A stretch of DNA of 64,000 nucleotides, from contig MWJO01000021.1 in assembly GCA_002027195.1 (NCBI GenBank), positions 1-64,000 of the forward strand. The letters run 5' to 3'. The notes under the pieces are model-generated. The model did not search any database. It saw only the letters and a list, made by a program, of their open reading frames with translations, and had not been told where the DNA came from. The DNA comes from Streptomyces sp. GKU 895. GTDB lineage: Bacteria > Actinomycetota > Actinomycetes > Streptomycetales > Streptomycetaceae. This document shows positions 33,860 to 43,219 of the stretch, piece after piece. Each line of letters begins with the position of its first letter. Position 1 is the stretch's first letter. The translations under genes and the position numbers were made by a program.

Positions 33860-33877
33860 AACTTGTTCAGACAAGTT
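33860..33877. promoter_or_regulatory. Probable GntR operator before the ABC operon
   Basis: AACTTGTTCAGACAAGTT consists of 7-base arms (AACTTGT and ACAAGTT) around TCAG. The ACTTGTxxAGACAAGT pattern resembles HutC-subfamily operators such as the GTCTAGAC type. It ends 20 bases before the GTG of the binding-protein gene, a repressing position. Confidence 0.6.
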
Positions 33878-33897
33878 CTCAACGCCCTGGAGAAGCC

Positions 33898-35043
33898 GTG
33901 ACCTTGTCCCTGCCGAGAACCGCCGCCCTCGGCGCCATAGCCGCGCTCACCCTGAGCGCCTGCGGCGCCGCCCCCGACACCGCGTCCACCACCGCCGACG
34001 GCAAGAACGCCGCCACCGCCACCTCCGCCGCCGACTTCGGCGGACTCGACGCCCTCGTCAAGGCGGCCAAGAAGGAGGGCAAGCTCAACGCCATCGCCCT
34101 GCCCCGCGACTGGGCCAACTACGGTGCGCTCATCGACGGGTTCGAGAAGAAGTACGGCATCAAGATCGCCGTCGAGAACCCCGACGGCGCCAGCCAGGAC
34201 GAGATCAACGCCGTGACGTCGCGCAAGGGCCAGGACCGCGCCCCCGACGTCCTCGACCTCGGCAGCTCCTTCGCGATCAGCGCCGCCCAGCAGGGGCTCC
34301 TCGCGCCCTACAAGGTCGCCTCGTTCGCCGACATCCCGAGCGGGCAGAAGGACGCCCAGGCCCGCTGGTACAACGACTACGGCGGCTACATCTCCATCGG
34401 CTGCGACGCCAAGCGCGTCAAGAGCTGTCCCACCACCTTCGCCGACCTGCTCAAGCCGCAGTACAAGGGCCAGGTCGCCCTCAACGGCAACCCCACCAAG
34501 TCCGGTTCGGCGTTCGGCGGCGTCTGGGCGGCCGCGCTCGCGAACAGCGGCTCGTTCGACGACATCCAGCCCGGCCTCGACTTCTTCAAGAAGCTCAAGG
34601 ACAACGGCAATTACACGCCCGTCGAGTCGACCCCGGCCACCGTCGAGAAGGGCGAGACGCCCATCAGCATCGACTGGGACTACCTCAACGCCGGGTACGC
34701 CGACGAGTTCAAGTCCAAGGGCGTGGACTGGAAGGTCGCCGTACCGAGCGACGGCCAGTTCTCCCAGTTCTACTCCCAGGCCATCAACAAGGACGCCCCG
34801 CACCCGGCGACCGCCCGCCTGTGGCAGGAGTACCTCTACAGCGCCGAGGGCCAGAACCTGTGGCTCAAGGGCTACGCCCGCCCGGCCCTGATGACCGCCA
34901 TGGAGAAGGCCGGCACCCTCGACAAGACCGCCGCCGCCAAGCTCCCGAAGGTCTCGGGCACGCCCTCCTTCCCGACCGAGGCCCAGCAGGACAAGGCCAA
35001 GACGGTCCTCGGACAGGGCTGGGCGAAGGCCGTCTCCGGATGA
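33898..35043 (+). CDS. ABC transporter substrate-binding lipoprotein (phosphonate/iron/polyamine-like family)
   Basis: An extracytoplasmic binding protein of 381 residues. The signal sequence ends in LSAC with Cys22 as the lipidation site, followed by a Ser/Thr/Ala linker. The mature protein belongs to the type 2 periplasmic binding superfamily that includes AfuA, PotD and 2-aminoethylphosphonate-binding PhnS. Many Asp and Lys residues but no clear iron-binding tyrosine pair are seen, so an organic ligand is more likely. The GTG at 33898 follows GGAG by five bases. Its stop overlaps the first permease gene (ATGA). The substrate is unproven. Confidence 0.85.
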   Translation: MTLSLPRTAALGAIAALTLSACGAAPDTASTTADGKNAATATSAADFGGLDALVKAAKKEGKLNAIALPRDWANYGALIDGFEKKYGIKIAVENPDGASQDEINAVTSRKGQDRAPDVLDLGSSFAISAAQQGLLAPYKVASFADIPSGQKDAQARWYNDYGGYISIGCDAKRVKSCPTTFADLLKPQYKGQVALNGNPTKSGSAFGGVWAAALANSGSFDDIQPGLDFFKKLKDNGNYTPVESTPATVEKGETPISIDWDYLNAGYADEFKSKGVDWKVAVPSDGQFSQFYSQAINKDAPHPATARLWQEYLYSAEGQNLWLKGYARPALMTAMEKAGTLDKTAAAKLPKVSGTPSFPTEAQQDKAKTVLGQGWAKAVSG

Positions 35044-35924
35044 CGGCCACGCTCCCGCGGGTCGACACGGCGCCCGCCGCTGCGGTGAAGCGGCGGCGCC
35101 GGTCGCTCGGCTGGGTCGCCGTCCTGCCGCTGCTCGTCTTCACCGCGGTGGCCTTCGGGCTGCCCGCCTGGGCGGTCCTCGACGGCGCCTTCACGGCCAA
35201 GAGCACCGGCGCCTACACCACGGCCAACCTGACCGCCTCGCTGCAAGGCGCGTACCTCACCGCGCTCGTCGGCAGCATCAAGCTGTCCGCCGTCTCCGCC
35301 GCCCTCGCGACGCTCCTCGGGCTGCCGCTCGCCCAGGCCGTCGTCACCTCCCGGTACCGCGCGCTGCGCGAGGCCGTGCTCACCGCGTCCGGCGTCCTCG
35401 CCAACTTCGGCGGCGTCCCGCTCGCCTTCGCCTTCGTCGCCACCCTCGGCAACGCCGGCGTGCTGACCCGGCACCTGGGCCTCACCGACAAGGGCTGGGA
35501 CCTGTACAGCTTCTGGGGACTGGTCGTCGTCTACCTCTACTTCCTCATCCCGCTGATGGTCCTCACCATCACCCCCGCCCTGGAGGGACTGCGCGTCCAG
35601 TGGCGCGAGGCCGCGCAGAACAACGGGGCGACCACCGCGCAGTACTGGCTGCACGTCGCCCTGCCCGTCCTGCTGCCCACGCTCCTCGGCGGGTTCGTGC
35701 TGCTCTTCGGCAGCGCCTTCGCCGCCTACGCCACCGCCGCCGCGATCGTGGGCAGTTCCGTCCCGCTGATCACCCTCCAGATCGCCGACGCCCTCTCCGG
35801 CAACGTGCTCGTCGGCCAGGAGAACGTGGCGCTCGCCCTCAGCCTCGACATGGTCCTCGTCGCGGGCCTCGTCATGGCGGTGTACCTGCCCCTGCAGCGG
35901 AGGAGTGCGCGATGGCTCGCCTGA
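35040..35924 (+). CDS. ABC transporter permease 1
   Basis: An inner-membrane permease of 294 residues with six predicted helices and a BPD_transp_1 domain. The EAA-type loop for coupling to the ATPase reads REAAQNNGATTAQYW (about 186-200). It starts with ATGA overlap on the binding-protein gene and ends 13 bases inside the next permease gene. It forms the channel with permease 2. Confidence 0.9.
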   Translation: MTATLPRVDTAPAAAVKRRRRSLGWVAVLPLLVFTAVAFGLPAWAVLDGAFTAKSTGAYTTANLTASLQGAYLTALVGSIKLSAVSAALATLLGLPLAQAVVTSRYRALREAVLTASGVLANFGGVPLAFAFVATLGNAGVLTRHLGLTDKGWDLYSFWGLVVVYLYFLIPLMVLTITPALEGLRVQWREAAQNNGATTAQYWLHVALPVLLPTLLGGFVLLFGSAFAAYATAAAIVGSSVPLITLQIADALSGNVLVGQENVALALSLDMVLVAGLVMAVYLPLQRRSARWLA

Positions 35925-36724
35925 ACCTGTGGCGGTGGGGCGTGTTCGGCCTCGCCGGGCTGTACTTCCTGGTGCCGCTGGCCGCCTCCGTCGTCTTCAC
36001 GGTCGACGTACCGGGGCAGGGCCTCACTGCCGACGCCTACACGCAGATCCTCTCCACCGGCGGCTTCGGCTCCAGTCTGCTGCTCTCGCTGGAACTGGCC
36101 CTCGCCACCATCGCCGTCGTCCTGCTGCTGATGGTGCCCGCCATGGTCGCGCTGCGGCTCGGCGCGCCGAAGCTGCGGCCGGTGGTGGAGGTGGTGTGCT
36201 CGCTGCCGCTGGTCGTGCCGCCGATCGCGTTCGTCGCCGGCATCGTCACGGTCCTGAAGTGGGGGCCCGAACACCTCTCCCGCACCCCGCTGTTCCAGAC
36301 CTTCGTGGCGATCCAGAACCCCGACTTCCCGGTCGTGCTCGTCCTGGCGTACGTCGTGATGGCGCTCCCCTTCGTGTACCGGGCCCTGGACGCCGGACTG
36401 CGCGCGATCGACGTCCCCACCCTCGTCGAGGCCGCCCGCAGTTGTGGCGCGAGCTGGCCGCAGGCCCTGGTCCAGGCCGTGCTGCCCAACCTGCGCGGCG
36501 CCCTGCTCAACGCCTCCTTCCTCACGCTGGCGCTGGTGCTCGGCGAGTTCACCGTGGCCCAGCTCCTCGGCTTCCAGCCCTTCGCGGTGTGGATCGTCAA
36601 CGTCAGCGGCTCCCAGGCCCAGTTGTCCGTCGCCGTGTCCGTGATGAGCCTGCTCGTCACCTGGCTGCTGCTCCTCGTCCTGGCCGGCTTCGGCGGGCGC
36701 TCCCGTACCACGTCCCGGGGTTGA
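35912..36724 (+). CDS. ABC transporter permease 2
   Basis: The second permease, 270 residues, about six membrane helices. The EAA-type loop is EAARSCGASWPQALVQAVLP in full, at about 171-190. The ATG at 35912 is preceded by GGAGGAG six bases upstream, which lies inside the end of permease 1. It is a diverged partner rather than a copy of permease 1, as in Fe3+/phosphonate-type importers with two different permeases. The ATPase follows after three bases. Confidence 0.9.
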   Translation: MARLNLWRWGVFGLAGLYFLVPLAASVVFTVDVPGQGLTADAYTQILSTGGFGSSLLLSLELALATIAVVLLLMVPAMVALRLGAPKLRPVVEVVCSLPLVVPPIAFVAGIVTVLKWGPEHLSRTPLFQTFVAIQNPDFPVVLVLAYVVMALPFVYRALDAGLRAIDVPTLVEAARSCGASWPQALVQAVLPNLRGALLNASFLTLALVLGEFTVAQLLGFQPFAVWIVNVSGSQAQLSVAVSVMSLLVTWLLLLVLAGFGGRSRTTSRG

Positions 36725-36727
36725 ACC

Positions 36728-37810
36728 ATGACAACGAACGAGAACGTCGCCGCCGTGAACACCACGGAGAAGGCCGCCACCGTCGAATTCCGCGGACTCA
36801 GACGGGAGTTCGGGCCCACGGTCGCGCTGGACGGCCTCGATCTGACCGTCCGCCCCGGTGAGCTGGTCGCCCTGCTCGGCCCGTCCGGCTGCGGCAAGAC
36901 CACCGCCCTGCGGATGCTCGCCGGCTTCGAACACCCCGACTCCGGCGAGGTGCTGGTCGACGGCGAGGACGTCACCCGGGTCCCGGCCCACCGGCGTGAC
37001 GCCGGGATGGTCTTCCAGTCGTACAGCCTCTTCCCGCACCTCGACGCGGTCGACAACGTGGCCTTCGGGCTGCGCATGCGCGGGGTGCGCACCGGTGAAC
37101 GGCGTTCGCGGGCCGCCGAGTTGCTGGAGCTGGTCGGCCTCGCCGACAAGGGCGGCCGTTATCCGCACCAGCTCTCCGGCGGCCAGCAGCAGCGCGTCGC
37201 GCTGGCCCGCGCCCTCGCCCTGCGGCCCCGGGTGCTGCTCCTCGACGAACCGCTGTCCGCGCTCGACGCCAAGGTGCGGCTCACCCTCCGCGAGGAGATC
37301 AGGCGGCTCCAGCAGGAGCTCGGCATCACCACCCTGTTCGTCACCCACGACCAGGAGGAGGCCCTGTCCATGGCCGACCGGGTCGCCGTGATGCACGCCG
37401 GGAAGCTCGAACAGTGCGCGGAACCCGCCGAGTTGTACGGCCGGCCCGCCACCGCCTTCGTCGCCGAGTTCGTCGGGACGATGAGCCGGATCCCGGGCCG
37501 GGTCTCCGACGGCGTGGTCGACGTGCTCGGGCAGCGGCTGCCGGTCGACGGCACGGGGCCGCAGGCCGGTGAGGTGGACGTGCTGGTGCGGCCGGAGGCC
37601 GTCCGGGTGGGCGCCGACGCGGACGGCAAGGCCCGCGTGCTCGCCACCTCCTTCCTGGGCGCCTCGGTACGCGTCACCGTGCGGCTCGCCGACGGCAGCG
37701 AGGTGAAGGCCGACCTGCCCGCGCACGAGACCACCGGTCTGACCGCCGGTGCCACGGTGAACGTGTCCCTGCCCGAGCGGCCGGTGCTGGTCGCGGAACG
37801 TACCGCATGA
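36728..37810 (+). CDS. ABC transporter ATP-binding protein
   Basis: The ATPase of the importer, 360 residues. Walker A (GPSGCGKTT) is at 51-59; the signature LSGGQQQR, Walker B LLLDEP and the switch His (VTHDQ) are all intact. The last 100 residues form a TOBE-type regulatory domain, typical of the PotA/FbpC/PhnT subfamily. The gene overlaps the following hydrolase gene by four bases, which ties transport to intracellular breakdown of the substrate. Confidence 0.93.
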   Translation: MTTNENVAAVNTTEKAATVEFRGLRREFGPTVALDGLDLTVRPGELVALLGPSGCGKTTALRMLAGFEHPDSGEVLVDGEDVTRVPAHRRDAGMVFQSYSLFPHLDAVDNVAFGLRMRGVRTGERRSRAAELLELVGLADKGGRYPHQLSGGQQQRVALARALALRPRVLLLDEPLSALDAKVRLTLREEIRRLQQELGITTLFVTHDQEEALSMADRVAVMHAGKLEQCAEPAELYGRPATAFVAEFVGTMSRIPGRVSDGVVDVLGQRLPVDGTGPQAGEVDVLVRPEAVRVGADADGKARVLATSFLGASVRVTVRLADGSEVKADLPAHETTGLTAGATVNVSLPERPVLVAERTA

Positions 37811-39230
37811 AAGAGACCGAGATGACCCGACTCCCGCTCCAGGCCGTCCTGTTCGACATGGACGGCACGCTCGTCGACACCGAGCGGCTGTGGTGGGAGG
37901 CGGTGGAGCGGGTCGCCGGGCGGGACCTGACCGAGGCGGACCGGGCGGACGTCCTCGGCCGTCCCGTCGAGCACACCGCCGGCTGGCTGTCCGCGGCCAC
38001 CGGCGCCCCGGCCGCCGGCCTCGCCGACGCCCTTCACCAGGAGTTCGCCGACCGTGTCCGCACCGGTGTCGTGCCCCGCCCCGGCGCGCTCGACCTGCTC
38101 GACGCGCTGGCCCGCGAGGGGGGTGCCGACGGCCCCTGGTGACCGCGTCCCCCCGGTCGGTCGCCGACACCGTGCTCGACGTGCTGGGGGCGGACCGCTT
38201 CGCCGTCTCGGTCACCGCCGACGACACCGACCGCACCAAGCCCGAGCCGGACCCGTATCTCGCCGCGTGCCACGCGCTCGGCGTCGACCCCTCGGGATGC
38301 GTCGCCGTCGAGGACACCGCGACCGGCGTCGCCTCCGCCGAGGCGGCGGGCTGCACGGTGCTCGCCGTGCCGTCCCTCGCCCCCATCGAGGCGGCACCCG
38401 GCCGGACGGTCGGGACCAGCCTGGCCGGGGTGACCCCCTCGGCACTGCGCGCCCTCCTCCCGTACCGCCTCCGGGTCATGACCTGGAACCTCTGGTACGG
38501 CGGCACCAAGGTGCACGACCACCGGGCCAAGCAGCTCAAGGTCATCGCCGAGACCGACGTGGACGTGGTCGGTCTCCAGGAGACGTACGGCACCGCCGCC
38601 GAGGAACTCGCCGAGGCGCTCGGCTGGCACCACCACCGGGCCGGGGAGAACCTCGGGATCATCAGCCGGTACCCGATCACCGCCGTCCTCGGCGACCCGG
38701 ACGTGGGGTTCTACGGAGCCGCCGGCGCGCGGATCGCCGTGGCCGGTCAGGAGGTCGAGGTCTGGACGGCGCATCTGGACTACGAGCGGTACGGGCCCTA
38801 CGCGGCCGAGCCGCTCGCGCACGAGGAGGTGCGGCTCGGGCAGATGCGCGACACCCTGCACCGGATCGGACAGGCCTCGCCCGTCGTCCTCGTCGGTGAC
38901 TTCAACTGCCCCTCCCACCTGGACTGGCCGGGCGTCGACTGGCCGGTCACCAGGGCGGCCGAGGAGGCGGGCTTCGCCGACTCCTACCGTCAGGCCCGTC
39001 CCGATCCCGTACGGGACCCCGGCCACACCTGGTCGCCGGTGGTCGTCCACCCCGAGCCGCAGGACCGGATCGACTTCGTCCTCCACCGAGGCCTGCGCGT
39101 CCTGGACTCCCGGACGTACGTCAGCGGCTCGCCGCGCCCGTACCCGGACGTCGCGGACAACGACTGGCCCTCCGACCACGCCGCCGTGATCACCACTTTT
39201 TCACTGGGCAGCGGGCCGGGAGCTGTCTAG
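37807..39230 (+). pseudogene. HAD phosphatase-EEP phosphodiesterase fusion (two frameshifts)
   Basis: One gene of about 473 residues when restored. The N-terminal HAD-IA phosphatase (about 1-220) has the nucleophile motif DMDGT (Asp17, Asp19) and later the TKPEPDPY and VEDTATG motifs. The C-terminal half (about 224-460) is an endonuclease/exonuclease/phosphatase domain with TWNLW, LQE, GDFN and SDHA, all conserved metal and catalytic motifs. Two extra bases, in the G run at 38118-38123 and the C run at 38133-38136, break the HAD part. No stop and no ribosome site separate the two domains, so a real fusion is likely. It has no signal peptide. It may cleave an imported phosphodiester and then the monoester. 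Confidence 0.8.
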
Positions 39231-39335
39231 CATCGGTGTCATGACCTGGCGACATTGATCCACCAGCCGTGCCTCCCGAGGGCCGCCTCGGACGCCGTAC
39301 CGACGACGTCCGAACCGCCCTTCCGGGAAGGCCTC

Positions 39336-40559
39336 ATGACACTCTCACCTGCACGTGTGCCCGCGACCGGGGTCCGTCGGCTGACGGGCACGCTGTACGG
39401 CTACGCGTTCCTCGACGACTTCGTGCTGCTCTACCCGGTGTACGCGCTGCTGTTCGCGGACACCGGGCTGTCGCTCTGGCAGATCTCCTCGCTGTTCGCC
39501 CTGTGGTCGATCACCGCCGTGGTGCTGGAGGTTCCCTCCGGCGCCCTGGCCGACGCAGTCTCCCGACGGCTGCTGCTGTGGGTCGGCCCGCTGTTCAACG
39601 CGGTCGGTTTCGCGCTGTGGGTGATCGTCCCGGCGTACTGGTCCTTCGCGCTCGGCTTCGTCTTGTGGGGCGTCGGCGGAGCGCTCTGCTCCGGTTCGCT
39701 GGAGGCGCTGGCGTACGACGAACTGGAGCGGCTCGGGGCCGCCGACCGGTACGCGCGCGTGATGGGGCGGGTCCGGGCGGCGCGGCTGGCCGGCACCATG
39801 GCGTCGATCGGGCTCGCCGGGTCGGTGTTCGCGCTGGGCGGCTATCCGATGGTGGGCGCGGGGAGCGTCCTCGCCTGTGTGCTGGCCGCCCTGGCGGCGA
39901 CCCGTCTCCCCGAGCACCGCGCGGGGCGGGAGTCCGGCGGTGACGGCTGGTGGATGACCCTGCGCGGCGGGCTCGGCGAGGCGCGCGGGAACCGTTCCGT
40001 CCGGGGCGCCCTGCTGCTGATCCCGGCCGTCGCCGCGGTGTGGGGTGCGCTCGACGAGTACACGCCCCTGCTGGTCCGCGACACCGGCGTCGCCGAGGCG
40101 ACCGTCCCCTATCTGATCCTGCTCGTCTGGACGCTCGTCACCGCCGCGAGCCTGCTGACCGGGCCCGCCGAACGCCTCGGCGGCACCGGAACGGCCTGGC
40201 TGCTGGCGGGCTCCGCGCTGGCGATGGCGGTCGGCGCCGCGGTCCGCACCCCGGCCGGTATCGCGCTCGTGGGCCTCGCCTTCGGGGGCTTCCAGCTGGC
40301 GGAGGTGCTCGCCGACGTACGCCTCCAGCACCGCATCGACGACGCCCGCCGGGCCACCCTCACCTCGGTGGCGAGCCTGGGCACCGAACTGCTGACGGTC
40401 GTCACGTTCGCGGCGTACGCCCTGCTCGGCGCGCGGGCCGCGCACAGTACCGTCTTCGTGATCCTGGCGGTGCCCTACCTGGTCACCGCCCTGGTCCTCG
40501 GCGGCCTCCCCGGCGGCCGACGCAACGAATCGCCGCCGAAGCCGCCTCGCGCGCAATGA
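39336..40559 (+). CDS. MFS transporter
   Basis: A major facilitator protein of 407 residues with about 12 membrane helices. The helix 2-3 loop GALADAVSRRLLL is the family's signature. The ATG at 39336 follows GGAAGG by four bases; an upstream in-frame codon at 39255 has no such site. It lies between the phosphatase fusion and davA on the same strand. It could export or import a small molecule for either side. The substrate cannot be assigned. Confidence 0.85.
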   Translation: MTLSPARVPATGVRRLTGTLYGYAFLDDFVLLYPVYALLFADTGLSLWQISSLFALWSITAVVLEVPSGALADAVSRRLLLWVGPLFNAVGFALWVIVPAYWSFALGFVLWGVGGALCSGSLEALAYDELERLGAADRYARVMGRVRAARLAGTMASIGLAGSVFALGGYPMVGAGSVLACVLAALAATRLPEHRAGRESGGDGWWMTLRGGLGEARGNRSVRGALLLIPAVAAVWGALDEYTPLLVRDTGVAEATVPYLILLVWTLVTAASLLTGPAERLGGTGTAWLLAGSALAMAVGAAVRTPAGIALVGLAFGGFQLAEVLADVRLQHRIDDARRATLTSVASLGTELLTVVTFAAYALLGARAAHSTVFVILAVPYLVTALVLGGLPGGRRNESPPKPPRAQ

Positions 40560-40667
40560 ACCGCTCGGCGGCGCGCAACGGCTCCTTCTTGTCGGGCCTG
40601 GTCAGGCGGCCGTACCGTCTAGATGGCCCCCGCAACCACCCTTTTCGCCCCCCGGTGAGGATCACGC

Positions 40668-41446
40668 ATGCGCACCGCCCTGCTCCAGAGCTCCGGCCGC
40701 CCCGGCTCGGTCGACGGGAACCTCAAGGTCCTCGACGAGGCCGCGGGCCGTGCCGCCGCCGCGGGCGCCGGACTGCTGACCGCGCCGGAGATGTTCCTCA
40801 CCGGGTACGCCATCGGTGACGACATCGCCCGCCTCGCCGAGCCGGCCGACGGGGAGGCCGCGGACGCGGTCGCGGAGATCGCCGCGCGGCACGGGGTCGC
40901 CATCGCGTACGGATACCCGGAAGCGTCTTCCGGTTCGGTCTTCAACTCCGCCCAGCTGATCTCCGCCGCCGGCGAGCGCCTCGCCAACTACCGCAAGACC
41001 CACCTCTTCGGCTGCTTCGAGCGCGACCACTTCACGCCGGGCGAGCAGCACGTCGTACAGGCCGAGCTGAACGGTCTGACCGTCGGCCTGCTGATCTGCT
41101 ACGACGTCGAGTTCCCGGAGAACGTCCGGGCGCACGCGCTGGCCGGCACGGACCTCCTTCTCGTCCCGACCGCCCAGATGCACCCGTTCCAGTTCGTCGC
41201 CGAGTCGATGATCCCGGTGCGGGCCTTCGAGAACCAGATGTACGTCGCCTACGTCAACCGGACGGGCCAGGAAGGGGAGTTCGAGTTCGTCGGGCTCTCC
41301 GTCCTCGCCGGCCCCGACGGGATCGCCCGCGCCCGCGCCGACGCGGAGAGCAGCTGGTGTTCGCGGACGCCGACCCGGCCTTCCTCGCCGCCTCCCGCGA
41401 GGCCAACCCGTATCTGCGGGACCGGCGTCCCGAGCTCTACGTCTGA
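40668..41446 (+). pseudogene. davA: 5-aminopentanamidase (nitrilase superfamily; one frameshift)
   Basis: A 259-residue carbon-nitrogen hydrolase when restored. The triad is Glu41 (PEMFLTGY), Lys110 (YRKTHLFG) and Cys144 (LICYDVEFPEN). The sequence and length closely resemble Pseudomonas putida DavA, which hydrolyses 5-aminovaleramide to 5-aminovalerate. The neighbouring gene is a DavB homologue, so the assignment has context support. One base is missing near 41340, which puts the last 35 codons, after all catalytic residues, out of frame; the restored end is the TGA at 41444-41446. Confidence 0.85.
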
Positions 41447-41490
41447 ACACCCCCGCAGTCTTCGCAGCATTCGCAAGGAGTCCGTACCCC

Positions 41491-43188
41491 ATGACGTCCA
41501 CGGTGCCCACCGCCGTCCAGCACGCCGACGAGCAGCAGCCGCCGATCACCATGTTCGGCCCGGACTTCCCGTACGCGTACGACGACTTCCTCGCCCACCC
41601 GGCGGGCCTCGGCCAGATACCGGCGACCGAGCACGGCACCGAGGTCGCGGTCATCGGCGGCGGTCTGTCCGGCATCGTGGCCGCCTACGAGTTGATGAAG
41701 ATGGGCCTGAAGCCGGTCGTCTACGAGGCCGACCAGATCGGCGGCCGGCTGCGGACCGTCGGTTTCGAGGGCTGCGACCCGTCCCTGACCGCCGAGATGG
41801 GCGCGATGCGCTTCCCGCCTTCCTCCACCGCCCTCCAGCACTACATCGACCTGGTGGGACTGGAGACCCGCCCGTTCCCCAACCCCCTCGCGGAAGCGAC
41901 GCCTTCGACCGTCGTCGACCTCAAGGGCGAGTCGCACTACGCCGAGACCATCGACGACCTGCCGCAGGTCTACCGCGATGTCGCCGCCGCCTGGAACAAG
42001 TGCCTCGAAGAGGGCGCCGACTTCTCCGACATGAACCAGGCCATGCGTGAGCGGGACGTGCCGCGCATCCGGGAGATCTGGGCGAAGCTCGTCGAGAAGC
42101 TCGACAACCAGACCTTCTACGGCTTCCTCTGCGACTCCGAGGCGTTCAAGTCCTTCCGGCACCGCGAGATCTTCGGCCAGGTCGGCTTCGGCACCGGCGG
42201 CTGGGACACCGACTTCCCCAACTCCATCCTGGAGATCCTCCGCGTCGTCTACACCGAGGCCGACGACCACCACCGCGGCATCGTCGGCGGCTCCCAGCAG
42301 CTGCCGCTGCGGCTGTGGGAGCGTGCGCCGGAGAAGATCGTCCACTGGGCGTACGGCACCTCGCTGGCGAGCCTGCACGTGAACGGTGAGCCCCGCCCGG
42401 CCGTGACCCGGCTGCACCGCACGGCGAACAACCGGATCACCGTGACGGACGCGAACGGGGACATCCGCACCTACCAGGCGGCCGTCTTCACCGCCCAGTC
42501 CTGGATGCTGCTGTCGAAGATCGCCTGCGACGACTCGCTCTTCCCGATCGACCACTGGACCGCGATCGAGCGCACGCACTACATGGAGAGCTCGAAGCTG
42601 TTCGTCCCGGTCGACCGGCCGTTCTGGCTGGACAAGGACGAGGAGACCGGCCGGGACGTCATGTCGATGACCCTCACCGACCGTATGACGCGCGGGACTT
42701 ACCTCCTCGACGACGGCCCCGACAAGCCCGCCGTCATCTGCCTCTCGTACACCTGGTGCGACGACAGCCTGAAGTGGCTGCCGCTGTCCGCGAACGAGCG
42801 GATGGAGGTCATGCTGAAGTCGCTCGGCGAGATCTACCCGAAGGTCGACATCCGCAAGCACATCATCGGCAACCCGGTGACGGTCTCCTGGGAGAACGAG
42901 CCCTACTTCATGGGCGCGTTCAAGGCCAACCTGCCCGGCCACTACCGCTACCAGCGGCGCCTGTTCACCCACTTCATGCAGGACCGGCTGCCCGCGGACA
43001 AGCGCGGCATCTTCCTCGCCGGCGACGACGTCTCCTGGACGGCCGGCTGGGCCGAGGGCGCGATCCAGACCGCGCTGAACGCGGTCTGGGGCGTCATGCA
43101 CCACTTCGGCGGCAGCACCGACGCGACCAACCCGGGACCGGGTGACGTCTACGACGAGATCGCGCCGGTCGAGCTGCCGGAGGACTGA
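41491..43188 (+). CDS. davB: L-lysine 2-monooxygenase-type flavin amine oxidase
   Basis: A 565-residue flavoprotein of the monoamine oxidase fold. The FAD dinucleotide motif GGGLSG is at 56-61, with Glu79 binding the ribose. A C-terminal GDDVSWTAGWAEGA segment covers the flavin. The sequence resembles P. putida DavB over the full length, including ITMFGPDFPYAYDDFL near the N-terminus. DavB turns lysine into 5-aminovaleramide and CO2 with O2. Tryptophan 2-monooxygenase is the nearest alternative. AAGGAG lies ten bases before the ATG. It follows davA by 44 bases, so the two act as a pair for lysine breakdown. Confidence 0.88.
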   Translation: MTSTVPTAVQHADEQQPPITMFGPDFPYAYDDFLAHPAGLGQIPATEHGTEVAVIGGGLSGIVAAYELMKMGLKPVVYEADQIGGRLRTVGFEGCDPSLTAEMGAMRFPPSSTALQHYIDLVGLETRPFPNPLAEATPSTVVDLKGESHYAETIDDLPQVYRDVAAAWNKCLEEGADFSDMNQAMRERDVPRIREIWAKLVEKLDNQTFYGFLCDSEAFKSFRHREIFGQVGFGTGGWDTDFPNSILEILRVVYTEADDHHRGIVGGSQQLPLRLWERAPEKIVHWAYGTSLASLHVNGEPRPAVTRLHRTANNRITVTDANGDIRTYQAAVFTAQSWMLLSKIACDDSLFPIDHWTAIERTHYMESSKLFVPVDRPFWLDKDEETGRDVMSMTLTDRMTRGTYLLDDGPDKPAVICLSYTWCDDSLKWLPLSANERMEVMLKSLGEIYPKVDIRKHIIGNPVTVSWENEPYFMGAFKANLPGHYRYQRRLFTHFMQDRLPADKRGIFLAGDDVSWTAGWAEGAIQTALNAVWGVMHHFGGSTDATNPGPGDVYDEIAPVELPED

Positions 43189-43219
43189 GACTCGACGAAG
43201 GGCGAGGGCTCAACAGGGG

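Noticed and set aside
35726..38680. A 984-residue minus-strand frame opposite the ABC transporter genes
   Set aside because: It is antisense to permease, ATPase and hydrolase genes with intact motifs, and its composition is repetitive.
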